Source: Adiantum capillus-veneris (lineage: Eukaryota > Streptophyta > Polypodiopsida > Polypodiales > Pteridaceae). From it: a stretch of DNA of 64,000 bases. Position numbers and translations under genes: made by a program. The notes beneath the pieces are model-generated. The model was not told where the DNA came from and made no database searches. It saw only the letters and a list, made by a program, of their open reading frames with translations. Every line of letters starts with the position of its first letter. The first letter of the stretch is position 1. The stretch is from contig CM043954.1 in assembly GCA_014529385.2 (NCBI GenBank), positions 6,885,806 to 6,949,805 on the forward strand, given 5' to 3'. Below, piece after piece: positions 20,608-30,100 of this stretch.

Positions 20608-23397
20608 CTATGAAGTGTCTGTGGGTGAAGCATTGTAGTTGTTTTGGTCATAAGTTCCCAATGCAATTGTAGAGCGACGATACAACATTCTTTCCAATAA
20701 AGCTGCTCTTTGTTTGATTGAAGGATTGGTGGTCGGGTTTTGGGTTGGTTTTGGCACTTCGGTAGTAGAATCAGTAGATGGATTCTTCGTTACCTTGTTG
20801 TCTTTTTTCACAATCCAAATCTGCTTCCGCTTTGCTTGTGCTTGCCACAAACTCTTTGCGACCCAAACTTGCTTTGTTCTGTGTGTTGATTTCCTCGCCT
20901 TGAAATACCTAGGAGTTTCCGTTGATTGTCTTGAAGGGAGTTCCTGTTTACAAATCTTTGGGATCCAAATTTGCTTGCTGTAGCTTTGTGCCGTCATGAA
21001 CTTCTTTGGAATCCAGATCTGTTTCACTTTCCTTGATTGTCGGGGATCACTCTGTTGTCTGGTATTGAAGACTCTGTTCGTTTTTTCTGGCACCACCTTT
21101 TTTGGTCTCCATACCAATGTTGACTCCGTTTTATCCCAAGTTTGAGCTGTTATATTATTGCTTGTCTTCCTTATCCACTGTTGAGAATTCCTCGTCGAAG
21201 AGTAATCCGGTTGTATAGAAACTTTTGGTTGCCATTGCTTCTTCTTTTTCTCTGTTTGTTGTTTGCCCTTGTCCGTGGATTCTTCCTTTGGAGTTGGCTC
21301 TTCTCCTTTGGTGAACTTAACTGATTGACTTTCACCTTCGTATTTGATAAGCACTGAATTAGAACTCCAGTCAATCATTGCATTGTATTGCTTCTGCCAT
21401 GGTTGTCCTAGCAATAATGGATGTTGTGTAGCTTGGTCTTCAACCACGTAAAACATATGAGGATACACATATTGGTTAATCTGTATATGTAAAACTGTGC
21501 ATCCGACAGTTTTGATTGCATTCTCAGAGTAACTCTTTAACTCTTGCTTGGCAGTTTGTAGTTTAGTGTCATTTGTCAATTGTCTATACAAACTTAGTGA
21601 ACGTAGGTTAGTTTGAGCTCCTGAATCCAATAGTGCTCTGGCCTTGATTTGGTTGGTTCCTACTTTGCATTCAATGATGGGTTCGTCTTTGTCATTATCC
21701 CTTTGTGTTATACTGACTGCGTTTATTCGTATTGCTCCTTCATTGCGCTGTTTCTGACGCAGTAGTCTTCTTTTCTCCATTCTTTCCTTCGCCTCGGCTT
21801 GCGCTTCCTCCACAATCTTTTTCTTTTTCTGGACACGCAGCTTTTCTTGATGTATTTTGAGAAGCATGTCTTGTGTTAGCGGCAACAGATACTTTTTCAC
21901 TCTGCATCCACTAATCCAATTGGGCATTTCTTCTCCGTCTAATGTAGCAAGCTTGACGGCTCCACTTGGTGATAGATCTTTAATCACCAGAGGACCCATC
22001 CCTCGCTTTTTAAGCTTCTTAGCATGCTGTTTCAGAGTGTAAACTAGGACATAGTCCCCAACTTTAAACTCTTTAGTCCGCACATGCTTATCAAAAAATT
22101 CCTTTTGTCGCCTTTTTTGAGCGTAGATGGAAGCTACTGCTTTTAGGCGAAGCTCATCTAGCTTTTCCAGGTCATCTATTCTATCAGAGAGCTCGTGCCC
22201 TGTCCACTCTAGATCCTTAGCCACCCTTAATGTTGAAATCAAGAATTCTATTGGCAAGATAGCATTTAGCCCAAAAACCATGTTATATGGGGTCGTTCCT
22301 ATGGATGTTTTATACGCCACCCTATATGCCCATAATGTTGAATGCAACTTTTGGTCCCAGTCAGTTCTCGACTTAGATACAATCTTCGTGAGGACCGTGC
22401 ATATGGTTTTGTTTGTTGCTTCAGCTTGTCCGTTTGCTTGTGGATGATACGGGGCTGATTTCCTATGGATTACCATGAATTCATCTAGAAGGATCTCTAT
22501 CACTTCATTTATGAAATGTGTGCCTCGATCACTCACAATTTCTATTGGCAATCCATATCGTACAAAGACGTATTCATATAGAAATTGTGCCGTGGTCCTG
22601 GCATCTGCTTTTTGAGTTGCCTTTGCTTCGACCCACTTTGTTAGATAGTCTGTAGCCACAATGATGTATTGTGCATGAGTCTTATATGCAGGAGGTGAAA
22701 TGGGTCCGACATAATCAATCCCCCATTTTGCAAAAGCTCTTGCCCCCATCATTGGTCTAAGCGGCATATCATCTCTTTTAAGTGGTACTTTGGTCCGCTG
22801 ACAGTCATCACACCGTTTAACGTATTCCTCAGCGTCCATATGTAATGTTGGCCACCATATTCCTGCGGCTAAGACAAGTTTTGCTGTCTTATCACCTGAG
22901 AAATGGCCTCCACCTACTCCTCCATGAGCTTGCTCCAGGATTATCACATACTCAGACTCTGATGCGCAAATCCTAAGCTGGTTGTCTTTACCTCTCTTAT
23001 AGAGTTGATCTCCTATTAAAGCGTAATCTCTAGCTTCTGTCTCTACAGATTTCTGACGAGCTTTTGACGTTCCTTCTGGGAAAGTTCTATTTGTGAGATA
23101 TTCAACAATATACTGACTCCATTCTGGAGCGATCATTATCTGATATAATGTTGAATACTCGGCTGGCGGTTTTGATGAACATACAATACATACAGTGACA
23201 TATTCATGTACGCTTTCTTTCATTCCTGGCCAATAGACTCCCAATTGTAACAAATTCCTATATGTGTTCCTTCTTGAACAATGAAATGCACATTCCTGAA
23301 CATGTGCTTCGCACAGATATATACTATATTCCTCAGGATTGATGCATAGTCGTAAAACATGATCATTTCCCAATTGATACAACCTTCCTGCAATCAA
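20608..23397 (-). CDS. OTA-2 integrase with tandem zinc modules, a second protease-like domain and a W-motif tail
   Basis: About 929 residues; the frame is open slightly upstream of 23397 and joins the RNase H by a frame change. Residues about 29-72 form a first H-H-C-C zinc module (CIVC end) and about 157-195 a second one (RCDDC end). The integrase core has Asp in WGIDYVGP (about 219), Asp in VSDRGTHF (about 285) and Glu in NGQAEA (about 322). A C-terminal SH3-like region follows (VGDYVLVY, about 445). At about 583-690 there is a retropepsin-like domain with LLDSGAQTN and, about 80 residues later, LLLGQPW. The tail (about 700-900) is basic and repeats KQ-I/V-W-I/V-x-K about five times. Integrase inserts cDNA into the genome. 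The roles of the second zinc module, the extra protease-like domain and the tail are unknown. Confidence 0.85.
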   Translation of the reverse strand: MIAGRLYQLGNDHVLRLCINPEEYSIYLCEAHVQECAFHCSRRNTYRNLLQLGVYWPGMKESVHEYVTVCIVCSSKPPAEYSTLYQIMIAPEWSQYIVEYLTNRTFPEGTSKARQKSVETEARDYALIGDQLYKRGKDNQLRICASESEYVIILEQAHGGVGGGHFSGDKTAKLVLAAGIWWPTLHMDAEEYVKRCDDCQRTKVPLKRDDMPLRPMMGARAFAKWGIDYVGPISPPAYKTHAQYIIVATDYLTKWVEAKATQKADARTTAQFLYEYVFVRYGLPIEIVSDRGTHFINEVIEILLDEFMVIHRKSAPYHPQANGQAEATNKTICTVLTKIVSKSRTDWDQKLHSTLWAYRVAYKTSIGTTPYNMVFGLNAILPIEFLISTLRVAKDLEWTGHELSDRIDDLEKLDELRLKAVASIYAQKRRQKEFFDKHVRTKEFKVGDYVLVYTLKQHAKKLKKRGMGPLVIKDLSPSGAVKLATLDGEEMPNWISGCRVKKYLLPLTQDMLLKIHQEKLRVQKKKKIVEEAQAEAKERMEKRRLLRQKQRNEGAIRINAVSITQRDNDKDEPIIECKVGTNQIKARALLDSGAQTNLRSLSLYRQLTNDTKLQTAKQELKSYSENAIKTVGCTVLHIQINQYVYPHMFYVVEDQATQHPLLLGQPWQKQYNAMIDWSSNSVLIKYEGESQSVKFTKGEEPTPKEESTDKGKQQTEKKKKQWQPKVSIQPDYSSTRNSQQWIRKTSNNITAQTWDKTESTLVWRPKKVVPEKTNRVFNTRQQSDPRQSRKVKQIWIPKKFMTAQSYSKQIWIPKICKQELPSRQSTETPRYFKARKSTHRTKQVWVAKSLWQAQAKRKQIWIVKKDNKVTKNPSTDSTTEVPKPTQNPTTNPSIKQRAALLERMLYRRSTIALGTYDQNNYNASPTDTS

Positions 23398-23432
23398 TTG
23401 AAGATTCTTGGATTGCTGAATAGCAATATGTT

Positions 23433-24029
23433 TCAGGTTGTATTTCTTCTATCGAACTCTCCTCCATAGGTTAATAGGTCAACGACATTTTGAGACCACT
23501 TAGGTATCATTTCTATGTTGAACAAGTACGCGTCTGGCATGTCGTCATCTACTCCTATAGGGTCTTCTCCATTCGTCAATCGCGAAAGATGATCAGCTCT
23601 AAGATGTGTTTTTCCTTTCTTTACTACTACCGTGAAGTCGAATTCCAGTAAGATAATGAACCATCTCACTATTCTCCCGGTATTGCATGGTTTATTCACT
23701 AGGTAGAGCAAGGCTTGGTGATCCGTAAAAAACACAAACTTGTTGGCTAGAAGATAATGCCGAAATTTCTTCACAGCATATATCATTCCTAATCCCTCTC
23801 GCTCTGTTGTGGTGTAATTCTTCTCTGCATGGTTGAGCTGTCGACTGGCGTAACAGATAGGAAAATCCATGTTTCCTTCTTCTGGCTGAGCCAGAATGCA
23901 TCCTATTGCATATGCCGAAGCATCTATGTGCACATGGAATATCTTCTCCCAATCTGGTGATTTCAAGACTGGAGCAGTAATGAGTGCCTCTTTCAATTTC
24001 TTGAATGATTCCTCACATCCTCTGTCCAT
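23433..24029 (-). CDS. OTA-2 RNase H
   Basis: About 198 residues. The catalytic residues are visible: Asp in HIDASAYAIG, Glu in TTTEREGLG, Asp in FFTDHQALL and Asp in LRADHLSR. It degrades the RNA strand of the cDNA hybrid. It is joined to RT by a one-base frame change near 24010; the RT frame stops at 23993. No canonical slippery heptamer is visible there, so this is more likely a small deletion or a sequence error than programmed shifting. Confidence 0.85.
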   Translation of the reverse strand: MDRGCEESFKKLKEALITAPVLKSPDWEKIFHVHIDASAYAIGCILAQPEEGNMDFPICYASRQLNHAEKNYTTTEREGLGMIYAVKKFRHYLLANKFVFFTDHQALLYLVNKPCNTGRIVRWFIILLEFDFTVVVKKGKTHLRADHLSRLTNGEDPIGVDDDMPDAYLFNIEMIPKWSQNVVDLLTYGGEFDRRNTT

Positions 24030-25420
24030 TCAAAGTTCACTATTAGCCTGTAAAGTGGTTGGCCTATTATAGCGTACATGTAAATGAATCGTCTATAATA
24101 TCCACAATGTCCCATAAAGCTCTGTACTTGTTTCGCATTGGTTGGTCTAGGCATATCCACTATAACTTTTATCTTCTCTAAATCCGTGGATATTCCGTTT
24201 TGTGAGACAATATGTCCCAGAATTCTGCCCTGTCGGACCATAAACACACATTTCTCAGGATTGAGACAAATGCGATATGTCCTACATTTCTCAAATACTT
24301 TTCTTAGGTGTTCTAGATGCTCATCTCTCAGTAGAGAATGTACACATAAGTCATCCATGTAGATTTCTAGAAACAGCCTTAAGTATTCTTTGAAAGCATG
24401 CGTCATCAGCCTCTGGAAGGTTGCGGGAGCATTGGTTAGACCAAAAGGCATAACCCGATAAGCATAAATTCCCCACTCCGTTGCAAAAGCTGTTTTATGT
24501 TGATCTTCCAGTGCTATGGCTAGCTGGTTATATCCTGAAAAACCATCAAGAAAGGAGTATGCTGTTTTCCCTGATACACGCTCTAGAACATGATCAGTTA
24601 TCGGCAGGGGATAATTGTCCCTGATTGTTGCAGCATTCACTTTCTTTAAGTTGACACACACTCGGAGTTTTCCGTTCTTCTTAGGTACTACCACAATCGG
24701 AGATACCCAATCAGTGTGTTCAATCTCGTATATGAATTCAGCTTCCATTAGCTTATCTATCTCTTCCTTGATTCGCTTAGCAAACGTATCATTATATGTG
24801 TATGGTCTCTGTCTGCTAGGCTTTGCGTCTTGTTTCAGTGGGATTGTGTGTTGGCATATCGATGGGTCAACTCCCTTTAAGTCCTTATAAGACCATGCAA
24901 ACACATCCCTATACTCTCTGAGAAGACTCAAAAGTCTCTCTTCCTCGCCTGGAGACAAATCTGTGGCTATGTACACCGGTCTAGGTGGCTCACCTGGAGC
25001 TGCTAAATCAACTTTTTTTGCATCCTCCGGTCCGTCATAAGATTCGTTCTCCTTCCTCTCTCGAATAGGTGGGGTTAATATCACCTTCCTATCCTCTATT
25101 GTGAATTTCCTATAGTGAGAGGGAACATCCATGTTTTCCTTGATTTTGGCGTTTTTGTCCTCTCCACTCTCAATTTCTGTAGTCCAAACTTCTTTCAGAG
25201 TTTTCTTGAGCTCTCTGTACTTGTTTCTACGTTCTAGCTTGGACTCCGTGTGTTCTCTGTTGCGCTTGTTCTTTTCTGATTTTTCTGTTTCAGTTTTCGT
25301 TCCATTCTTTTGAACTTGATTTCTTGAGCCTCTTTTGTCTTTTCGTAAGCTCTTTTGATCACTGCCTCTCATTCTTTCAGAAATCTTATCCTTAACACAA
25401 TCTTCAGCCTTTACTAGCAT
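23993..25420 (-). CDS. OTA-2 reverse transcriptase
   Basis: 475 residues from ATG 25420; the frame is open about 20-30 bases further upstream. Residues 1-110 are a highly charged Lys/Arg/Glu linker. The RT fold runs from about 150 to 470, with YPLPITDHVLERV, SFLDGFSGYNQL, FGLTNAPATFQRL and the catalytic YMDDLCVHS near residue 355 (about 24350). It copies element RNA into DNA. The RT type (VLERV...SGYNQ) fits the Ogre/Tat/Athila group. It follows the protease ORF with a short overlap in the -1 frame. Confidence 0.9.
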   Translation of the reverse strand: MLVKAEDCVKDKISERMRGSDQKSLRKDKRGSRNQVQKNGTKTETEKSEKNKRNREHTESKLERRNKYRELKKTLKEVWTTEIESGEDKNAKIKENMDVPSHYRKFTIEDRKVILTPPIRERKENESYDGPEDAKKVDLAAPGEPPRPVYIATDLSPGEEERLLSLLREYRDVFAWSYKDLKGVDPSICQHTIPLKQDAKPSRQRPYTYNDTFAKRIKEEIDKLMEAEFIYEIEHTDWVSPIVVVPKKNGKLRVCVNLKKVNAATIRDNYPLPITDHVLERVSGKTAYSFLDGFSGYNQLAIALEDQHKTAFATEWGIYAYRVMPFGLTNAPATFQRLMTHAFKEYLRLFLEIYMDDLCVHSLLRDEHLEHLRKVFEKCRTYRICLNPEKCVFMVRQGRILGHIVSQNGISTDLEKIKVIVDMPRPTNAKQVQSFMGHCGYYRRFIYMYAIIGQPLYRLIVNFEWTEDVRNHSRN

Positions 25421-25440
25421 TAGGAATTGATTTTTTCCTC

Positions 25441-26373
25441 TTATTCTAGCATCGGATTGGTTCTAACCCCTTTTGTTTTTTTCTTTGCTCTATAGTGTTT
25501 CTGGCGTTGTTTAGTTTGGTTCGGAAAATCATAAAATCGGACATCCGTTATAGTTTCTTCGTTTCCGCTTGAATTGTCCGTTGACTCGTTGTCTGCTTCA
25601 TTTCCCCACTCTGGATGATTGGGAATGTCGTGAAACACCTCTTCTTCATCTTCTTTTCCAGTGTATCGTTTTTTCAGTTTCTTTTTGAGCACAGTTCTCA
25701 ACATGAAATACGGAACCACGTCGTACCCGTCCTTGTCGCAAAATTTCGTTGTGGGACCATCCGGAATTGCACAAACATCTAGGGTTGCTAGAATGTGTGT
25801 CCATTCTAATGGTTCAAACGTGTCCTCTGGAAAGGGTTCTCCTACATAAGTTTCGTCTTCGATAGCCCTTTCTAAAACACATTCTTCTCGTTTCAGACTT
25901 CCACATTTCGAAGCTCCACACATCCATAACTCCTTGGGTTTACCTAACCAAGCTGGAAATTCGGATCCCGCCAAAGTAGCTGAATCAAACTCCTCTACCG
26001 GTGTTCGGTTCACATCTTTGTAGCTATGGTCTTTCAGGTTCACACGTGTAGTGGTTTCCATATTTCTCAAGTATATGTGATCGTAGCCCCAATCTTGGAC
26101 CATTTTCAATTGTCTCATGAATGGTCTTCCCAGTATGATATCATAGTTATTCTCCTTGCCAAAATCGACAATAGCAAAAGTATGTTCGTATTCAATGCCG
26201 CAAGAAGTCACTACAACTTTCTCTAATAACCCCATAGGTTTCTCCATGTGTCCATCTACTAATTGGAGTTTCAACCTAGTCTTCCTTATTGCTGGTTTCC
26301 CCCATTTTTTCCAGATTTCTTTTGTAGCTATGGCTACCCCAGCTCCGCTGTCTAGTATTGCCATTGTGTTCAC
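25441..26373 (-). CDS. OTA-2 first (canonical) aspartic protease and linker
   Basis: The annotated part starts at a GTG; the same frame is open upstream to about 26455. The retropepsin motif is MAILDSGAGVAIA (about residue 4), followed by DIILGRPFM about 85 residues later, which are the active-site loop and the flap-side ILG motif of Ty3/Gypsy proteases. The remaining 200 residues are an acidic then basic linker to RT. It cleaves the polyprotein. The frame joins the preceding ORF within an A5 run (CAAAAAG on the minus strand, near 26455), a plausible site of a +1 shift or of an indel. Confidence 0.85.
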   Translation of the reverse strand: MNTMAILDSGAGVAIATKEIWKKWGKPAIRKTRLKLQLVDGHMEKPMGLLEKVVVTSCGIEYEHTFAIVDFGKENNYDIILGRPFMRQLKMVQDWGYDHIYLRNMETTTRVNLKDHSYKDVNRTPVEEFDSATLAGSEFPAWLGKPKELWMCGASKCGSLKREECVLERAIEDETYVGEPFPEDTFEPLEWTHILATLDVCAIPDGPTTKFCDKDGYDVVPYFMLRTVLKKKLKKRYTGKEDEEEVFHDIPNHPEWGNEADNESTDNSSGNEETITDVRFYDFPNQTKQRQKHYRAKKKTKGVRTNPMLE

Positions 26374-26410
26374 TCCTTGGAATTCAACTGGTAAGGTTGT
26401 ATTCCCCTCT

Positions 26411-27169
26411 TCACCTTCGCAATACTCTCCGACCTTGTTTAAGGGTACAGGCTTTTTGTGGCTTGCTCAGCTCCTCAATGCTCTCTTGCAATCTCGATGT
26501 TGGATCTTTTATCCCGAATTTCTCCAAGCATTTTCCTACAGTGGTCCACATATGTGGTCTTAGCCTCAAAAGCTCAGCTAGAGTGATAGTGCATGTCACT
26601 GGTGTTGACAAAATCTCTATCAATCCTTGCGAGTCCATGACTTTTTCTGATGAGATTTTTCGTGAGGGAAGTGCTCTAATCTCGGATTTTGCTTCATACT
26701 CTCCTAAGTATGAAGGTAAGGTTTTCAGTGAATGAGGTTTGCTCTCCATTGTTCTAACAGAGCCCCCATCTCCCCAGTAAGATTGCAGATCCAAGTCTAC
26801 TTGAGATCCTACCTCAAATTCCACTATGGGAGGATTCCTGATGTCCTTTTCCCAATTTGTCTGATTAGCTTGGCAACTTAGCTCGTTTGCAAAGTTTGCC
26901 TCTCTCACTTGTTTCCAAAATTCATTGTAATCCTCATCTCTTCCGTAAGACCTCTGTATGACTGGATGAAAACTCTCTATCTCCTGATCGGTTGTGTTCA
27001 ATACTATGCGGTCATCCTTTTGTGTATTTTCAGGCTTTTGTGCACTGGGAGTCTTTTCAGCTACCCGTGAAACGATAGTCTCTTGCTGAATTGGGTTTTC
27101 CTTTCCACAATTCATTGTTTCTTTTGGTGGTTCTAATAAGGTTGTGCAGTCTCGATCATTCTCTGGCAC
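26411..27169 (-). CDS. OTA-2 gag-pol linker ORF
   Basis: 252 residues starting at ATG 27169, overlapping the end of gag by 37 bases in the -1 frame. The N-terminal part is hydrophilic. Near residues 190-215 a Leu-rich segment (TLAELLRLRPHMW) resembles the conserved stretch just before the protease in this lineage. No catalytic motif is visible. Probably part of the gag-pol polyprotein, expressed by frameshift or reinitiation; this is inference. Confidence 0.6.
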   Translation of the reverse strand: MPENDRDCTTLLEPPKETMNCGKENPIQQETIVSRVAEKTPSAQKPENTQKDDRIVLNTTDQEIESFHPVIQRSYGRDEDYNEFWKQVREANFANELSCQANQTNWEKDIRNPPIVEFEVGSQVDLDLQSYWGDGGSVRTMESKPHSLKTLPSYLGEYEAKSEIRALPSRKISSEKVMDSQGLIEILSTPVTCTITLAELLRLRPHMWTTVGKCLEKFGIKDPTSRLQESIEELSKPQKACTLKQGRRVLRR

Positions 27170-30100
27170 ATTTCAAGTCTCTGCTTTTCCAATTCCGCGT
27201 TTGGGTATGTCATCCACCTCTGTTCTTGTGTTTGGTTGTTCCTTAACCTAGCTTCGTAAGCTCTCATCAGTGCGTCCAATGGTTCGTGTACCTTGTCGAC
27301 TAGCACTGATCCCCCGGAGCTTAAGCTCGTTGTTTCTTTGATACTCTTTTGTTTCGTTCTTTCCGGGCTCATCTCTCGTTTCCCGTTTTGACTCTCAAGT
27401 TTTTCTAATCTAGCTTTAGTTTGCTTTAGTTCCTCAGCTAGAATAGCGTCTTCACGTTCTTTTCTCAACTTCATGCGTGCTTTTCTAGCTTTCCATGTGT
27501 TTTTCTGACTCCGCGGTCCTTGACTAACTACGTCAGTCGCTAACTTTCCATTCTCAAGTTCTCTAGTGGTTTTCTTAGCTTGAGCTCTAGTAACAACTTG
27601 CGTTGGTATCAGAGTTTCATTTTCAGACCCACTGCTGGTAGGAATAGTTTCTAGCATATTCAATGTCGTCTTTTGCACTTTGTTTGGATTCTTTGCACAA
27701 TCCGCAATGAAGTGAGTAACCCCACACTTAGTGCAATAAGCGTTAATTCTAATGATTTCCGTATGTGGGCAAACATTCATCAGATGGTCACCTCCACACT
27801 TGTAACAGGGTCCTAGTGCTGGTCTTGGTCCCGCTTGATTCGTCCTTTGTGGGTAGGATGGTCTTTGTCCTGTTAACCCTCCATGAGCTATGAACATCAA
27901 GGTTCTTGCGTCCATATTGTATCTCTCTTCATCAGAAGCACTTGTAATTGTTGGTATTCCAACATTCCCCATCATGCCCCATGGTTCTGGTTGTTTTGGT
28001 TCTTCTGGTGGGTAATACACTGTCGGAGACATGTGTGCACCCGATTCTTCGTAATAGGCTTGAACAGGCACTAAGGCTTGTTCTTCCTGATTCTCTAAGG
28101 TTGGTGCATATCTAATGCCCACTGGTCTTGCTCCTGGTAAAGGTGGTTGTTGTCCCAATACCGGTTGCGGTCTTTCTATCCCCATAGGTCCAGGTACATT
28201 TCCCGTTGGGTATCGAGGTACTGGATGTACTTGAGGTGGTGCTAATTGAGCAGGAGGTGCATACTGGCGCTCCCTTACATACCCTTTGTTGTAATAGCAC
28301 TCCTCTGTTGGATGATTTGTCCATTTTTGTTCAATAGCACACCATTTCAGTGTTTTTGGCAATGGTTTTTGGTATGGTGCCATCCTTTTTAGAGCATCTT
28401 CTATCATTTGCTCTACATTTGGCATGGTTGTTGTTTGAACATTCTTTTTAGTGGTAGTCTCGCTCGCTATGGATGAGGAGCTACTGGATGAAAAATCTGT
28501 ATCCGCTGACACCTCTCCATAAACCGTACAGTTATCCACTAAGTACAATGCCTCCCTCGTTACTTGCTCGAAACTTGTACAAGCTTTCAAGTGCAAGTCC
28601 TTCTTGAGAGTGTCGTTCCTCAGTCCCTCAATAAAGAGAACAGATAGTCTGTCATCTTGTGGTCGTTCATGTACTGGACATCTCTCAATGTATTGTTTGA
28701 AGCGAAGTGAAGCTTCCTTCACTTTTTCGTGTTCTCTCTGTTTAAAAGCATATATTTGTGAGACCGTATTGTGCTTAATCCCTCGTTTTGAGAATTCCTC
28801 AGCAAACTCTCTTAGCAAATGGTCAATGTCATGGAATCCCCCAATGTTCATTGGTTGAAACCATGTCAATGCGGTACCTTCTAGAGTAAGACCAAATCCC
28901 TCGTATTGTGTATGGAAATCTGTTATCTGCTCAGCTCTTAAGACTTGCTTAAAGAGTGACACATGTGCATACGGATCTCCTGAACCACCATACTTCTTTG
29001 GCATACACTTGGCTACTTGAGATGGTCTCATACGTCTATGATCTGCTACCAATCTCATTGCTCCTGTGTCCCGGCTAAAGCTTTCTCTAGCATCATGGAC
29101 TTCATGGGTTACCCTTGTCGGTTCCCCCGCCCTGAATCTACTACTAGGAGGTAAATGTGATGGTTCCGCTTCAAACCTTGGACCTGGAGTGGTATAGGTG
29201 GGGATTGGAACTGCACTACCTCGATTCGTCTCCATTGACTCTCTGGAATGTAATGATCCCATTGGTCCGAGCTTCGAGTCCCAAGGTTGACTGAAAGAGT
29301 CAGCAACCTGAGTTCTTTGTCCTCCTGTTGTCATTGAGTTTTGCACTCCATTTGTTGGTGCTGGTCTATGTGAGCTAGAAGTAACATAATACTGATGTAG
29401 TGGTCCCCCAAAGTATGTATATCCTTCTAATTCTTTCTTGCCCATTGTTGAGTACTGCCTGCCATACTTATCGTAAGCGGCAATTTTCACTTCCGATCCC
29501 TCTGTGTAGGTAAAGACATAAAGTCTTTTTTGGTCTGTCAACTCTCCGGTGTAGGGTTCTTCACATCTATAATAGAGATCTTGCTCCCCATTATTATATT
29601 TGTATAGCCCCACATAGATGTTATCAGTGTTGATCCTTATAGTTTCATTCTCTCTTCTTAACCTCGCATTAGGGAAGTTCATTATTGGTGCTTTCTCCTC
29701 AAGTTCTTCATCTATTTTGGCTTTGGTGCCCATCAATCCCCACTTGTCCACAATGTTAGGGTTTAGGACTACCAAGTACATGGTACCCTCGTCATCTAGA
29801 TATCTATCTCCGCTATAGCTCACAGGCACTAAGTCCTTGAACTCACTAGGTCTACCTTCTATCTTTACACAATAGCGGTCCATTCCATCTTTGTAGATCT
29901 TGGCACCTTGCTCATTGTCGTACTGGTATTTTATGAACAATAGCTTCATGGTGGCGGAAGGGTTTGATGATCCTGCTGCCATATTTTCTATGTTGTTCCT
30001 GTTCGAGTGTTCCAAGTTTTCGGTGAAAAGCTCGTAAGATCTCTCCGAAGAAGTATCAGAGACACTTCCTTCAAAGATCGGCTCTAATGGTTGCACCCAA

